A DNA stretch of 20,126 bases from Zoopage sp. CT-All (taxonomy: Eukaryota; Zoopagomycota; Zoopagomycetes; Zoopagales; Zoopagaceae): contig QZWS01000165.1 of the NCBI GenBank assembly GCA_004114245.1, positions 1 to 20,126 of the forward strand. Direction: 5' to 3'. This document shows positions 5,811-14,540 of the stretch, piece by piece. The number at the start of each line of letters is the position of its first letter. Position 1 is the first letter of the stretch. The translations under genes and the position numbers were made by a program. The notes under the pieces were generated by a model. The model was not told where the DNA came from, searched no databases, and saw nothing but the letters and a program-made list of their open reading frames with translations.

Positions 5811-8800
5811 CTACTTTTCCTCCAATGTGGCCATCACCTCGACTACATCTAGCGTATCCTCTGCTACCACTGGCGGTATTGCCTGACTGGCGGGCGCGTT
5901 TTTCGTCTTGAGAGACATGCGCCGAACGATACGAACGCCATCGCTGTCTTTCTTCATAAAGTCCGTGCCCATGCGAATACCTTTGCCGACAGCACCGACG
6001 GCATGACTGACTGCTGCGACCGGAACCATCTTCTTCAAGTCGCTCAAAGCACTCTTTTTCTCAACATCTACATCGTCGTCGGACCCGTCGCAGAGACCAT
6101 CGCCCGGGCTTGGGACGCGATTGGGGTCGACAATGATCCTGCCCGAAACAAAAACCTTTTTCTTGGACAACATGGCTTCAGCTTTGCCTTTAGTAACGGT
6201 CTTGAGAATCATGTTCATATCCGTTGTCCACATGGCACCACGGTAGGACGAATCGATTCCCATCGCCCGCATATCGCGGACTTCTGCTTGTGCACGGCCG
6301 CCATCATCTCGAGGGATCCATACAATCGGTGGAGGCTCGCGCAGCGATGGATGGAGGTAGAAATTGGCCAGTTCGTCCTGGCCGATGGAAGAGGCATCGG
6401 ATGCAATGTTGGGAAGACTGAAATTCGGCGACTTCATGATATCTCCTTTGGCCGATGCCGGCTTGGTGTCCTCAGATAGTTGGGTTGTTCCACTAATAAA
6501 TTGGCTTCCGCTACTGAGTGGATTCTCCGACGTTGTGTGCTCTTCCTCAAACGCGCTAGCAATCGCCCTCTGCTCGTCCTCGGAAAGCTGTGCCGCCTCC
6601 ACCGGCAAGAAACGCAGGACACCTTCAAAGCCCGAATCAAGGTACCAATTTGAAGCGGCTGTGATAATGACGAGAATGACCATGAGGATTACAGGAGCAG
6701 TGGCGCCTTGCAGAGAAAAAATTCCAAGCATGGTCAGCTCAAAGATGTAAATGGCGACATAGGTATGGTAGACGGATCGAGGGAACGCACGGCCACCAAG
6801 ACTGTGCTCGTTATTGAAACAGTACAGCATCATATATCGATAGTCCATGTGGTACAGCCAGAAGTAGAGTACAGCGAATGGCAAAATAAGCGGGGCAATA
6901 ACGGAATAGGTCAGGCCTAAAACTGTTACGTGCAGTTGTAAAAGCGTCGACATACCCATGGCAAATATAATTTCCTGATCAGGGAATAGCGTTCCGTAAT
7001 CTGCGGACTCCATATCCTTGACAGCCATGAGGCCGCGAGGGGTATTCGCCATCCAAAGGTATCTACGGAAAACCCACTTTCTTAAAATAACAAACAGCTG
7101 AAGCATGAGCTGAGCCGACGCAGTGAGCGCTTGCAAGAGAATGTACGTGATGAAAAAGGTGCTCGCCTTGGGCATATTCTCTGCGAGAATATTGATGGCC
7201 GACGATGGATCCTTCTGGAGCTGCTTCAGCGCCGAGAAAATCCCCGTGGCAAATGTGACGGTGAGAAGCACGTTGATAATCTACCGATCCAGGTTGGTCA
7301 TGCGAAGGGGCTAATAGGCCAAACTTACCAAGAACATGTAGTACTTGTGCATAACAGAGAGATCGACTTCGGACTGAAGCGGAATACCTTCAAAAATCGA
7401 CAGCCCTAGGAAGCAATTGCTCCAATTCAAAACAACACAATTCTCACATCGCAATATCATCGGCAGTAGTGCCATGAGTGCCGACAGCGCGATCACCGGG
7501 ATGATTCCTTGTACGATGCCGACGAGCCAAGTGGGCATATTCTTCAGACCAGCCAAAAACGGCAAGAGCTGGATAAGCTTTTCGAGCGTAGCAATACTGG
7601 ACACAAACGTAACTACTGCGGTTGAGCTTATTACGACACAGCTTGTGGACAGTACCAATGATCGTCCAGACGATAATAAGGCCGATAGCCGCCGCCCAAC
7701 TGACCGCTCTGCGCCATGCTTGGTTGTAGCCTGCCATGGTTGTATTCATCCAGATGACTTCCTCGGGCTCCGGCATTACCCAGCGATCGGTCAATCGCCA
7801 GGCGCCTTTGCCGACGACTGCCTGAGCAGCCGTGTGGGCGGATTGCTGGCGGGCAAACGTGACAAAGGCGGCTCCTTCGCCAGTGCTTGAAAGAGAGGTT
7901 GCTTCAGAATGCAGGCACTTTGCGCGAGTACGCTCCAGCGACTTGATTGCGTGGATGAACTTGGCACGGTAAAAGAGAATTGCGTCAACTGGCTTCAACG
8001 CTGTGGCGGCTCGCTTGGTGGCCAGCTCCTCGTCGGTCTTGGCGTGCTCGACATGGGCTGTCCCTGGTGGCGAGACTTCGGTGCTCAGGCTTGAGAACTT
8101 GATCGCCTCATCGGTATTCTCCACATCGCTCTCCAGCTCATTTTCGACGCCCAAAATGTTAGTGTGCGCGCCAGTCTCATCTTTTACGACCTGCTCGACG
8201 ATTTCCTCCTCGTGAACTTGAGGCAGTGGTGGTTGGGACGGATCGGATGCCTGTGCAAGTTGACATGTACGAATTTTAACAATCTCGCCTGGGACAGCAG
8301 TCATGGTGCGCGTGGTGGCGTCGGCAGCGCGCACAATACCCTTGCCAGTCTTATCCGCGAAATGTACAACGCCCTTTCCCGTAACCTGGGCCACCTTCTT
8401 CACGTCGACGTTCTTGACTTTGCTCACCGCGTTCAGCTCAAGGGTAGCCGGGATCACAGTGGGCCGCTTCCCGATGCGTATAAAGGCACACTCAGCACCC
8501 TCTAAAGCCTTGTGCCAGCGTAGCATCTGCTCATACTTGGCACGCACCTTGGCAACCGGCAGCACCGGCGTGACACGCTCGACGGTGCCAAACTCGGAAA
8601 ACAGGCGCTCGAGACGAGGAATGGCGCGTAGCGATTTCGGAATCTGGGTGACAAGGATGGTGCGCGCCTGAGGTCGATTGTGGTAGCCTGGCGAGAGAAA
8701 GTATGCATGTCGCAGCCGGAGGTAGATCAGCAGTTCTCGCCGCAGAAATACAATGGTGACAATGACGATAAAGTAGGTAACGACGAGGTGGCCCCAGAGC

Positions 8801-9222
8801 CGGGTCGGATCGGTGATGTTCCCGACAGTGAAGCGGTTCAGCCCGACGTTGGTGCCCTGCCCAACCGAGTTCAGCGGCAGCACCACCGTGAGGCTGACAC
8901 ACGCAAAGATGGTAAAGAGGATGAGTGACATGCGTAGGTAGCGGATAAACGCGTAGGCGTCCAGCCCAATGCGACGAATCAGATCCACGTCCGAGATGCG
9001 AAACACGGGCAGGATCCAGGAAAACAAGCCGGTGGAGATTGGCGGCGAGCGCTTTGCTTCTGGGACGAGGTAGGTGCGCGGTGCATAGACGTTGCGATTA
9101 GATGGGCGGAGGATACAAAAGGCGAGGTAGAGGCCGCCAGCGACGGCTGCATTGAAGATGAGTGCAGAGGTGAAGGTGGCGAGTGAGGCGTCCGCTTCCG
9201 TCGGGGAGTCCGATGAACTCAT
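5811..9222 (-). CDS. OSCA/CSC1-type (DUF221, RSN1/PHM7 family) membrane channel
   Basis: Four exons on the minus strand: 9222-7656, 7615-7448, 7405-7329 and 7280-5811, giving 1093 residues. The introns are 40, 42 and 48 nt with GTACTG, GTGAGA and GTAAGT donors and AG acceptors. Joined, they restore family-conserved text such as ...IIVVTFVSSIATL and MILRWLSIFEGIP. The N-terminus has the usual three membrane segments (about 15-38, 95-117, 142-160). A large cytosolic RRM-like domain starts at TILVTQIPKSL (188), followed by the long pore-forming membrane block from about residue 508. A cytosolic tail includes a WIPRDDGG motif like that of the fungal PHM7 extension. Family members are mechanically or osmotically gated ion channels, usually of the plasma membrane; in yeast CSC1 passes calcium. 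The cytosolic domain is unusually long, about 345 residues. The gene ends 79 bp from the stop of the convergent secreted-protein gene. Confidence 0.9.
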
Positions 9223-9403
9223 TATGACGATCTAGCGCTGTGTGTCGTGGTGCTCACGTGTATGGTAGCGGAGCGGGAATGGTGTGGGTGTGGAGTGATT
9301 GGCAGCCGGCTATAATGTATTGCTGAACTTTATGAACAGTCTTGAGCGTGCAGCACGCGGAAATCAACTCCGCATACGCTATTTACAAATCGCTCTGCTG
9401 GCC
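9223..9403 (-). promoter_or_regulatory. Promoter and leader region of the channel gene
   Basis: This 181-bp gap lies between the upstream gene's stop (9404) and the channel gene's ATG (9222), both on the minus strand. A CACGTG E-box palindrome lies at 9255-9260. A CCAAT box (minus strand) overlaps the ATTGG at 9298-9302. Both are plausible control sites, but short enough to occur by chance. Confidence 0.35.
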
Positions 9404-10495
9404 CTACGCTTTCTCAGTCAACTTGTTAAGCTCTGTTGTCATCTGCTCCGAAGCGGGATCGGGCTCCTGCCCCGGGACCGTGCTGGCCTCAGTCAAGTGG
9501 CACACGAAATGTGTGCCCTCTGCAGATAACGCACAGCGGCCGCCCAGACACTTGCCAAAATAGGCACACCGTTCACCTGCCTTGTAGATCGCCTCGGTGC
9601 ATACGCCAGCGCCAGCGTCCGTGACGCCGGTGCAGATCAATCCCGGGGCACAGAACTTGCTGGGATCAGTGCGCGTGGTAATGCAGGTGCTGTTGACGAG
9701 GGCTTTGCCCAAGGACCAAAACCGCTCATCGTCGGCTATTCCCTCGGTGGCTGTACCCGTGCTGTCAACAAAGGCGTTTTCGTCAATCACCATATCGTTA
9801 CTCGTCCCTTTGGTCGTAGATTCTGCGGGCGAGGAAGTCGCATGAGATGCATCGTTTACTATCGGCTCCGTGTTCACCAGGCGCTTGTTGCTAGGGGCGA
9901 CTGCCGACATAAGCTGGCTCTGCTTCAACTGGCCATCCACCACTTCCTCCTCGTCTTCGTCGTACTCTTCCTCATCCTCTCCGTCATCTTCTCCATATTC
10001 CGCATCATCAAAAAAGTCCTCATCGCTATACTCGTTATCATCGTCAAACTCGTCATCGCTTCCATCTGACGATTCCTCCTCGGATTGACGACTGATGAGG
10101 CGTGGAGCGCGATCACCGTCTTCAGCAGCTGTGTCTGCGCCGACGCTTGGCAATGATTCAGCAGTATCCTCCCCGGCTGTATTGTCGCTGTCGTTGGACG
10201 CACCGCTGATTTCCAGGATAGTGTGCTCTGCGTCCCCCTGATCAAGGAGCCGGTAGTCGCTCCACTCGCTTACATCGCTGTCTTCTTTGCCATTATCGGG
10301 AGCATGCTCGTCATAGATGGCGTCCGTCAAAAACCAGTACTCATTACGAAGCCAGCTGCCCACGTCGAGCGGCGCCTGGACAGCGTCGGAATCGACATCG
10401 CGAGCAACGGGAATAGTGCGACCAAAGGCAGTCGCGGCTACAAACAAGCAGGCTGCGGCTGCCAGATGCGATGCTGTGGAAAGGGCGGCGTGCAT
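9404..10495 (-). CDS. Secreted acidic protein with C-terminal eight-cysteine module
   Basis: One exon of 363 residues starts at the ATG at 10495, in a GCATATTAA context on the plus strand. Residues 1-24 are a signal peptide (LAAAACLFVAATAFG core). The mature protein is acidic throughout, and residues 138-188 are mostly Asp/Glu with Ser and Tyr. Near the C-terminus lie eight cysteines (271-332) spaced C-x10-C-x5-C-x10-C-x10-C-x5-C-x4-C-x10-C, a layout expected to form four disulphides. The APGLICTG and GERCAYFGKCLGGRC stretches recall small disulphide-rich modules of the colipase/Dickkopf-like type, but I do not assign a family. A polar tail with E and K follows. The likely location is the cell surface or outside. 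The acidic block could bind calcium or a basic partner; this is inference. Confidence 0.7.
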   Translation of the reverse strand: MHAALSTASHLAAAACLFVAATAFGRTIPVARDVDSDAVQAPLDVGSWLRNEYWFLTDAIYDEHAPDNGKEDSDVSEWSDYRLLDQGDAEHTILEISGASNDSDNTAGEDTAESLPSVGADTAAEDGDRAPRLISRQSEEESSDGSDDEFDDDNEYSDEDFFDDAEYGEDDGEDEEEYDEDEEEVVDGQLKQSQLMSAVAPSNKRLVNTEPIVNDASHATSSPAESTTKGTSNDMVIDENAFVDSTGTATEGIADDERFWSLGKALVNSTCITTRTDPSKFCAPGLICTGVTDAGAGVCTEAIYKAGERCAYFGKCLGGRCALSAEGTHFVCHLTEASTVPGQEPDPASEQMTTELNKLTEKA

Positions 10496-10961
10496 ATTAA
10501 AGTATGGAACAGATAAGTCGAAGGAAGCAGGGCTGGTGAGATGTGTGGAGCAAGATCACGGCCAGGTGGTCAGGGCAGACAAATTAAATGGATGAAAACA
10601 CGGCTATAATTGTGCACATCGGATGCTATAAAGGCGAGGCATGCTTCAACAAAAACACCCTAATGAGGCTGCTGGGCATGTGACTGAGCAGATGCAGTGT
10701 ACTGGCAGCATCTTGGAGGCGGCCTATTAGAGGATGTTGCTATGCCCGGAAGCTGGCTACCATGGTGAATAATAACAGAGTTGGACCGAACTAGTGGCTG
10801 GTTCCAGTGCCCTGGTCGCATTTAACGCACAAATGATACTTCGATAGTACAACTAAGCCGACCGCTTGAAAGGGCAATCACGGCAGATCCAAGCACAGCA
10901 ATACGACCTATACACAGCTCAGCGCATATTGCTGGCAATTGGAGCCTACGCTTAATCATTA
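10496..10961. other. 466-bp intergenic region upstream of the acidic secreted protein
   Basis: No gene was found on either strand. It lies 3' of the zinc-finger gene and 5' of the secreted-protein gene, both on the minus strand, so it should hold the latter's promoter. AT-rich patches lie at about 10580-10610 (minus-strand reading CAATTATAG). A plus-strand TATAAAGG occurs at 10627, but only a six-codon frame (ATG at 10662) follows it. No tRNA or convincing RNA gene was seen. Confidence 0.4.
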
Positions 10962-11775
10962 TCAATCCTCGGCGTAGTTCTTGGCTGCACGCGCACGCTT
11001 CGACACACGGGTTGCAGCTATTGCGGCGGGTGCATCGCCCTCTGCTTGATTTGCTGCAACACCCTCATCCACCTTCTTTTTGCGACCTCGTTTCGCAGCA
11101 GCTGGCACAGGTGCTGCAATTGCGTCGCCTTGGACAGCTGCAATGGGCTGCTCAACGCTCGCTGCCTTCGTTGCCCGTTTCCGAGGCGCCTTCTTTCCTT
11201 TCTCGGGCACCACTGTGACGGACTCCTGACTTTCGGTCGCAGCCAGACCGACCGTGGAGGTGTTCGAATCAGCGGTGTTGGGCACATCAACAGGAGTGGG
11301 GGCAGGAGCAGGGATGGACCCGGTCTCCAAGGCCTCGCGTATCATCTGCTTGTCCGCGTCTGTGAGCGCATCAAACCCAATCAAGTTGACTGTGTTTCCG
11401 ACATTCTGAAGCACTTTGGGCGTGACACAGTGCCTAGCCGAATCATACACCGTAGAGTCAACAGCCGCCTGGTTAAAGGAGGACACGCAAGATGAGAAGC
11501 AGCTTCTCACCGACCAACAGCACGGACAATCAGAACAGCGCAACAGCATGCAGCGCCATGACATACCAATGGCGCCAGTAGATGGACACGCCTTCGCTGC
11601 CAAACATTGCGCTGCCTTCGCTGCCGATGCGCAACTGCCCCTTGCCGATGGTCTTGTCCACACACGACTTTGGACCCTTGCACTTTGCACGGCTCGAGGT
11701 CGCATACTGCGCAAAACATCAATGCTTCAAAGGAGCGAGAGCCAGGAGCAGTACGCCAATCCGGAAAACCGTCAT
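10962..11775 (-). CDS. Single PARP-type zinc-finger nuclear protein with basic tail
   Basis: Three exons on the minus strand (11775-11755, 11706-11567, 11433-10962) give 210 residues. The introns are 48 nt (GTACTG...GCGCAG) and 133 nt (GTATGT...GGCTAG). The joined N-terminus reads MTVFRIGYATSSRAKCKG, the usual opening of a fungal zf-PARP domain. Zinc ligands are C16, C22, H53 and C56, with an YWRHWHC core and a following NLIGFDALTDADK helix region. The first pair is C-x5-C rather than the C-x2-C of metazoan PARP1; I recall this variant in fungal proteins. No PARP catalytic domain, ligase or BRCT domain follows. The tail is Ala/Pro-rich with basic clusters (KKAPRKRATK, KRGRKKK, SKRARAAK) that look like nuclear localisation or DNA-contact motifs. 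The expected role is sensing DNA breaks or nicks. The start codon lies 33 bp from that of the divergent VPS33. Confidence 0.85.
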
Positions 11776-11808
11776 GCTGTGTGTGAGTGGCAGTCACCAT
11801 CACAGCAA
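11776..11808. promoter_or_regulatory. 33-bp gap between divergent start codons
   Basis: Only 33 bases separate the ATG of the zinc-finger gene (minus, 11775) from that of VPS33 (plus, 11809). It contains a TGTGTGTGAGTG run. At least one promoter must extend into the coding region of the other gene, or both leaders are extremely short, unless one start is misplaced. Confidence 0.6.
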
Positions 11809-14072
11809 ATGCCCGCGTTGCCCACCAAGCGTCCCGTCGACATTGGCCAGCTCAAGGACCTGGCGCTGCGTGAACTTGGCGAGGTTATCGATTCAGTAAG
11901 ACCGCTTTGTCAGCGCCATGCGGCTGTATTTGGCAGATTCGGGGCGTGAAGGACTTGGTCGTGGATGCCCGCATCGCCGGCGCGCTGTCGCTCCTCACCG
12001 ACATCAAGTTCTTCAACGTACGATCACGGCGCCAGTGGCATGCTATTTATATTTGAAACTGCAGGATCGCGGCGTGGGCCGTATTCTGTACATGAACAAG
12101 CCCTTCCAGTCCCAGTCATCGCTTATCTTTATCATCCGGCCGCATATTCCCACGCTCCGGGCCGTCGCCGCCCATATACGCACGCTGTCCGCTGCAACCA
12201 CGGTGGACGCATCCACCTCGCCTCGTCGGCAGTTCAATGTGTTTATTGTGCCAAGGCGCACGCTTGCGTGTGAGCTGGTGCTTGAGGAAGAGGGTGTGTT
12301 GGGCGAGATCACCACGCTCGGTGAGTTTAACTTTGACCTCATGCCGATGGAGGACGACGTTGTGTCGATGGAGCTGTCTTCGTCGTTTCGGAATCTGGCA
12401 GTGGTATGCTGAATCGCCGGGTATATGCATGGTTGACTGACATTGGCCTAGGACGGTGATTCGACCACCGTCACGTATCTTGCGAGGGCATTGATGCGGT
12501 TCCAAGGACTCTATGGATATTTTCCGCGCATTTATGGTAAAGGAAACAACTCCAAGGCAAGTCTGTTCACGTTGCCCCCATCTCTATAGCACGGTGCGTA
12601 TCTAGCTGCTGACAGATATCATCGTTCGACTTCGCCGAGAGCTGCTTTCTACCACCACTGCTGAAGATCACCAAGGCACCCTGTCCACAATCATCGATTC
12701 GGCTATCATTATCGACCGTGGCTGCGATCTCATTACGCCCATGCTGACACAGCTTACGTTCGAGGGTCTTATCGACGAGATCATGGGTATCCGCAGCAGT
12801 AGGCCGCATTCTGCTGTCTTGCATGCTTACTACCGGCCTCAACAGGCTATGTGGAGCTAGAAGGCCCTTCGTCGGGCATTCCAGAAGCCTCATCAAGCAC
12901 CACGGCTGCACAGACAAAGTCCAAGAAGAAGCGCGTATTGCTCAGCTCCAAGGACACGATATTCCCAAAACTCCGCGACATCAACTTCGCCACCGTTGAT
13001 CCCGAGATTGTCAAGTTGGCCAAGCAGAATCGGGAGCAAGAGGAGGGCCTGCACAAAGCTAAGAGCAGTGCCGAATTGAGCCGCTTCGTCAAGCAAGTGC
13101 CAATCATTCAAGAGCAAAAGGCCGCACTTGTTGTTCGTAAGCGGTGGCATGTGCCCCGGACGACTGAACACGTGTGTCTAGTGGACAGAATTCGCGACAT
13201 TGTCAAGACGGCTTGTCTGGAAGAAGAATTCCAGCAAGTTCTCGACCATCAGGAGAGTAAGTCCTGTAGAGCTGCAGCTGTCGTCTATAACGTATGCCAG
13301 GTCTCTTGGCCGGCATTGGCGTTAACAATCACTGCGACCTTGCCGAAGAACTCATCAACAAGCGAGAACCACTTCTTGTTGTCCTTCGATTGCTCTGCCT
13401 TCAATCCGTTTTGAACGGCGGGCTGCGTCAGAAGCAGTACGATTTTTTCCGGCGGGAAATAGTGCAGGCATGCCTCCAATCATCATTAGTACCAATGACA
13501 TCGCCCCTTGCCAGACATACGGCTACGAGCACATCGTGACGCTGCATAATCTCTCCACAGCTGGCCTGCTGACTTTGCAAGGATCTGGCCGCAACCCATT
13601 CCCGCAGCTTCGCAAGCATTTGCAGCTAGTGGTGGACGATTTCGGCACCCCAGACAATCCCAAGGACCTTTCATACACCTATCGTGGCTATGCCCCACTG
13701 TCTGCGCGCCTCGTTCAATGCGTAGTGCGACCAGAAGTCAAGGCAGTGGGCGCCCGTGCCCAGTCGGGGATATCCGGCTGGAAGGGATATGAGGATGTGG
13801 TGCGACTGATTGAAGGAGCCACGGTGGATGAACTTCAACTATCCGACGACGCTGCAGGACCCTCGTCCATCGCGTCCAAAAATAGTATCCCAACCACGGT
13901 GGTTGTGTTTATCGGAGGCTGCACGTTTGCGGAGATATCCGCGATTCGGTTCCTGAGCCAGCAAGAGCGTGGCCAGCGCCAATTCCTGATCATCACGTCC
14001 GAGATCATCAATGGAAAGAGTCTACTAGAACCCATGGTTGTCTCGGCTGAGCACAGTCTGACTGGATCGTAG
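11809..14072 (+). CDS. VPS33: VPS33, Sec1/Munc18 protein of the HOPS and CORVET tethering complexes
   Basis: Eight exons (11809-11895, 11937-12017, 12065-12403, 12452-12556, 12606-12798, 12846-13256, 13301-13467, 13515-14072) give 646 residues, normal for VPS33. The start gives MPALPTKRPVDIGQLKDLA and then the family's LRELGEVIDS. Hallmarks in order: VVDARIAGALSLL (39-51), LYGYFPRIYGKG (about 189-200), IDRGCDLITPMLTQLTFEG (240-258), DEIMGIRSSYVEL, LRLLCLQSVLNGGL, EIVQTYGYEHIVTLHNL, YTYRGYAPLSARL and GGCTFAEISAIRFLSQQ. VPS33 clasps SNARE bundles and, in HOPS or CORVET, drives fusion at vacuole and endosome. The introns are 41-49 nt. Intron 7 (13468-13514) has a GC donor, and intron 4 (12557-12605) is best read the same way. 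For intron 4 a GT-AG alternative (12561-12615) also keeps frame but loses two residues. Confidence 0.93.
12557..12605 (+). other. Probable GC-AG intron (VPS33 intron 4)
   Basis: AAG|GCAAGT is the textbook donor of a GC-AG intron, and the acceptor is TATCTAG. Splicing gives NNSK-LLTD-IIVRLRREL, which matches VPS33 proteins without a gap. The competing GT-AG choice uses a poor GTCTGT donor. Confidence 0.7.
13468..13514 (+). other. GC-AG intron (VPS33 intron 7)
   Basis: The donor is CAG|GCATGC, the acceptor is TTGCCAG, and the length is 47 nt. It joins EIVQ to TYGYEH, a junction that is essentially invariant in VPS33. The only in-frame GT alternative (GTACCA at 13489) would leave a 26-nt intron and insert seven residues into that motif. 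Confidence 0.82.
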
Positions 14073-14096
14073 CAGTATTTGAGGCTGCTGGGAACG

Positions 14097-14112
14097 GTGC
14101 AGTGCACTGCAC
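14097..14112. repeat. 16-bp perfect palindrome
   Basis: GTGCAGTGCACTGCAC equals its own reverse complement. It lies 24 bp after the VPS33 stop codon and is followed by further CTG/CAG-like repeats (CACTGTACATGCTGTGGCAG). Confidence 0.8.
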
Positions 14113-14372
14113 TGTACATGCTGTGGCAGTGGGTCAGTGCAAAAGGAATCAAATCAACCGTCTCAGTTTGCACATTGCTGCTGTCTGCTTCCACTGCATT
14201 TCTAGGCTCAAGCTCCATACAAACGATTCATCGTCTCCACTGTTGTCTGACGCTGGGCCTGAGGCCTTGGTCTACGTTGCGTTTCATACGCGGCCAGTAT
14301 TATCCGCCTTTGAGGCTCCATCGCCACTCCTGCTACTGCAAGTGGCACTGCCTCCCACCACACGAGGCGGAT

Positions 14373-14410
14373 TGCCCTTCTGCTGCCCTTCCGTTGCCCT
14401 TCCGTTGCCC
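14373..14410 (+). repeat. 11-bp tandem repeat, about 3.5 copies
   Basis: The unit TGCCCTTCCGT occurs twice in exact form, after a variant first copy (TGCCCTTCTGC) and before a partial copy (TGCCC). It lies 130 bp upstream of the SEH1 start codon. Confidence 0.8.
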
Positions 14411-14540
14411 ACCTACTATCCGTGCTTTGAACGCTTGGCCTTGTTGGCAGCCCACAACCTTCCCACGCGTCGCGTCGTCACACTGCCACCGCACGTCTTG
14501 TGAAGCCATCTCGGCTCAACAACAGCCACCAACCCCCCGC

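Larger units (their letters stand above)
14073..14540. other. 468-bp intergenic region between VPS33 and SEH1
   Basis: This is the VPS33 3' region followed by the SEH1 promoter and leader. The SEH1 frame happens to stay open back to 14079, but the translation is Cys/His/Leu-rich and unlike any SEH1 N-terminus. The region holds a 16-bp palindrome (14097-14112) and an 11-bp tandem repeat (14373-14410). It is pyrimidine-rich on the plus strand near the start codon. Confidence 0.5.

Noticed and set aside
9842-10088. Plus-strand frames rich in Ser or Ile/Val over the acidic block
   Set aside because: They are artefacts of reading the GAN-rich acidic coding repeat on the opposite strand.
10800-10811. 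GGTTCCAGTGCC resembling a tRNA B box
   Set aside because: No A box or cloverleaf could be built around it.
11507-11803. Alternative start of the zinc-finger gene at the ATG at 11800
   Set aside because: It is in a different frame and would not give the conserved FRIGYATSSRAKC opening of the domain.
14079-14540. A 154-residue N-terminal extension of SEH1
   Set aside because: The frame is open only by chance; the sequence is Cys/His/Leu-rich and overlaps repeats, while SEH1 proteins begin at the position encoded from 14541.
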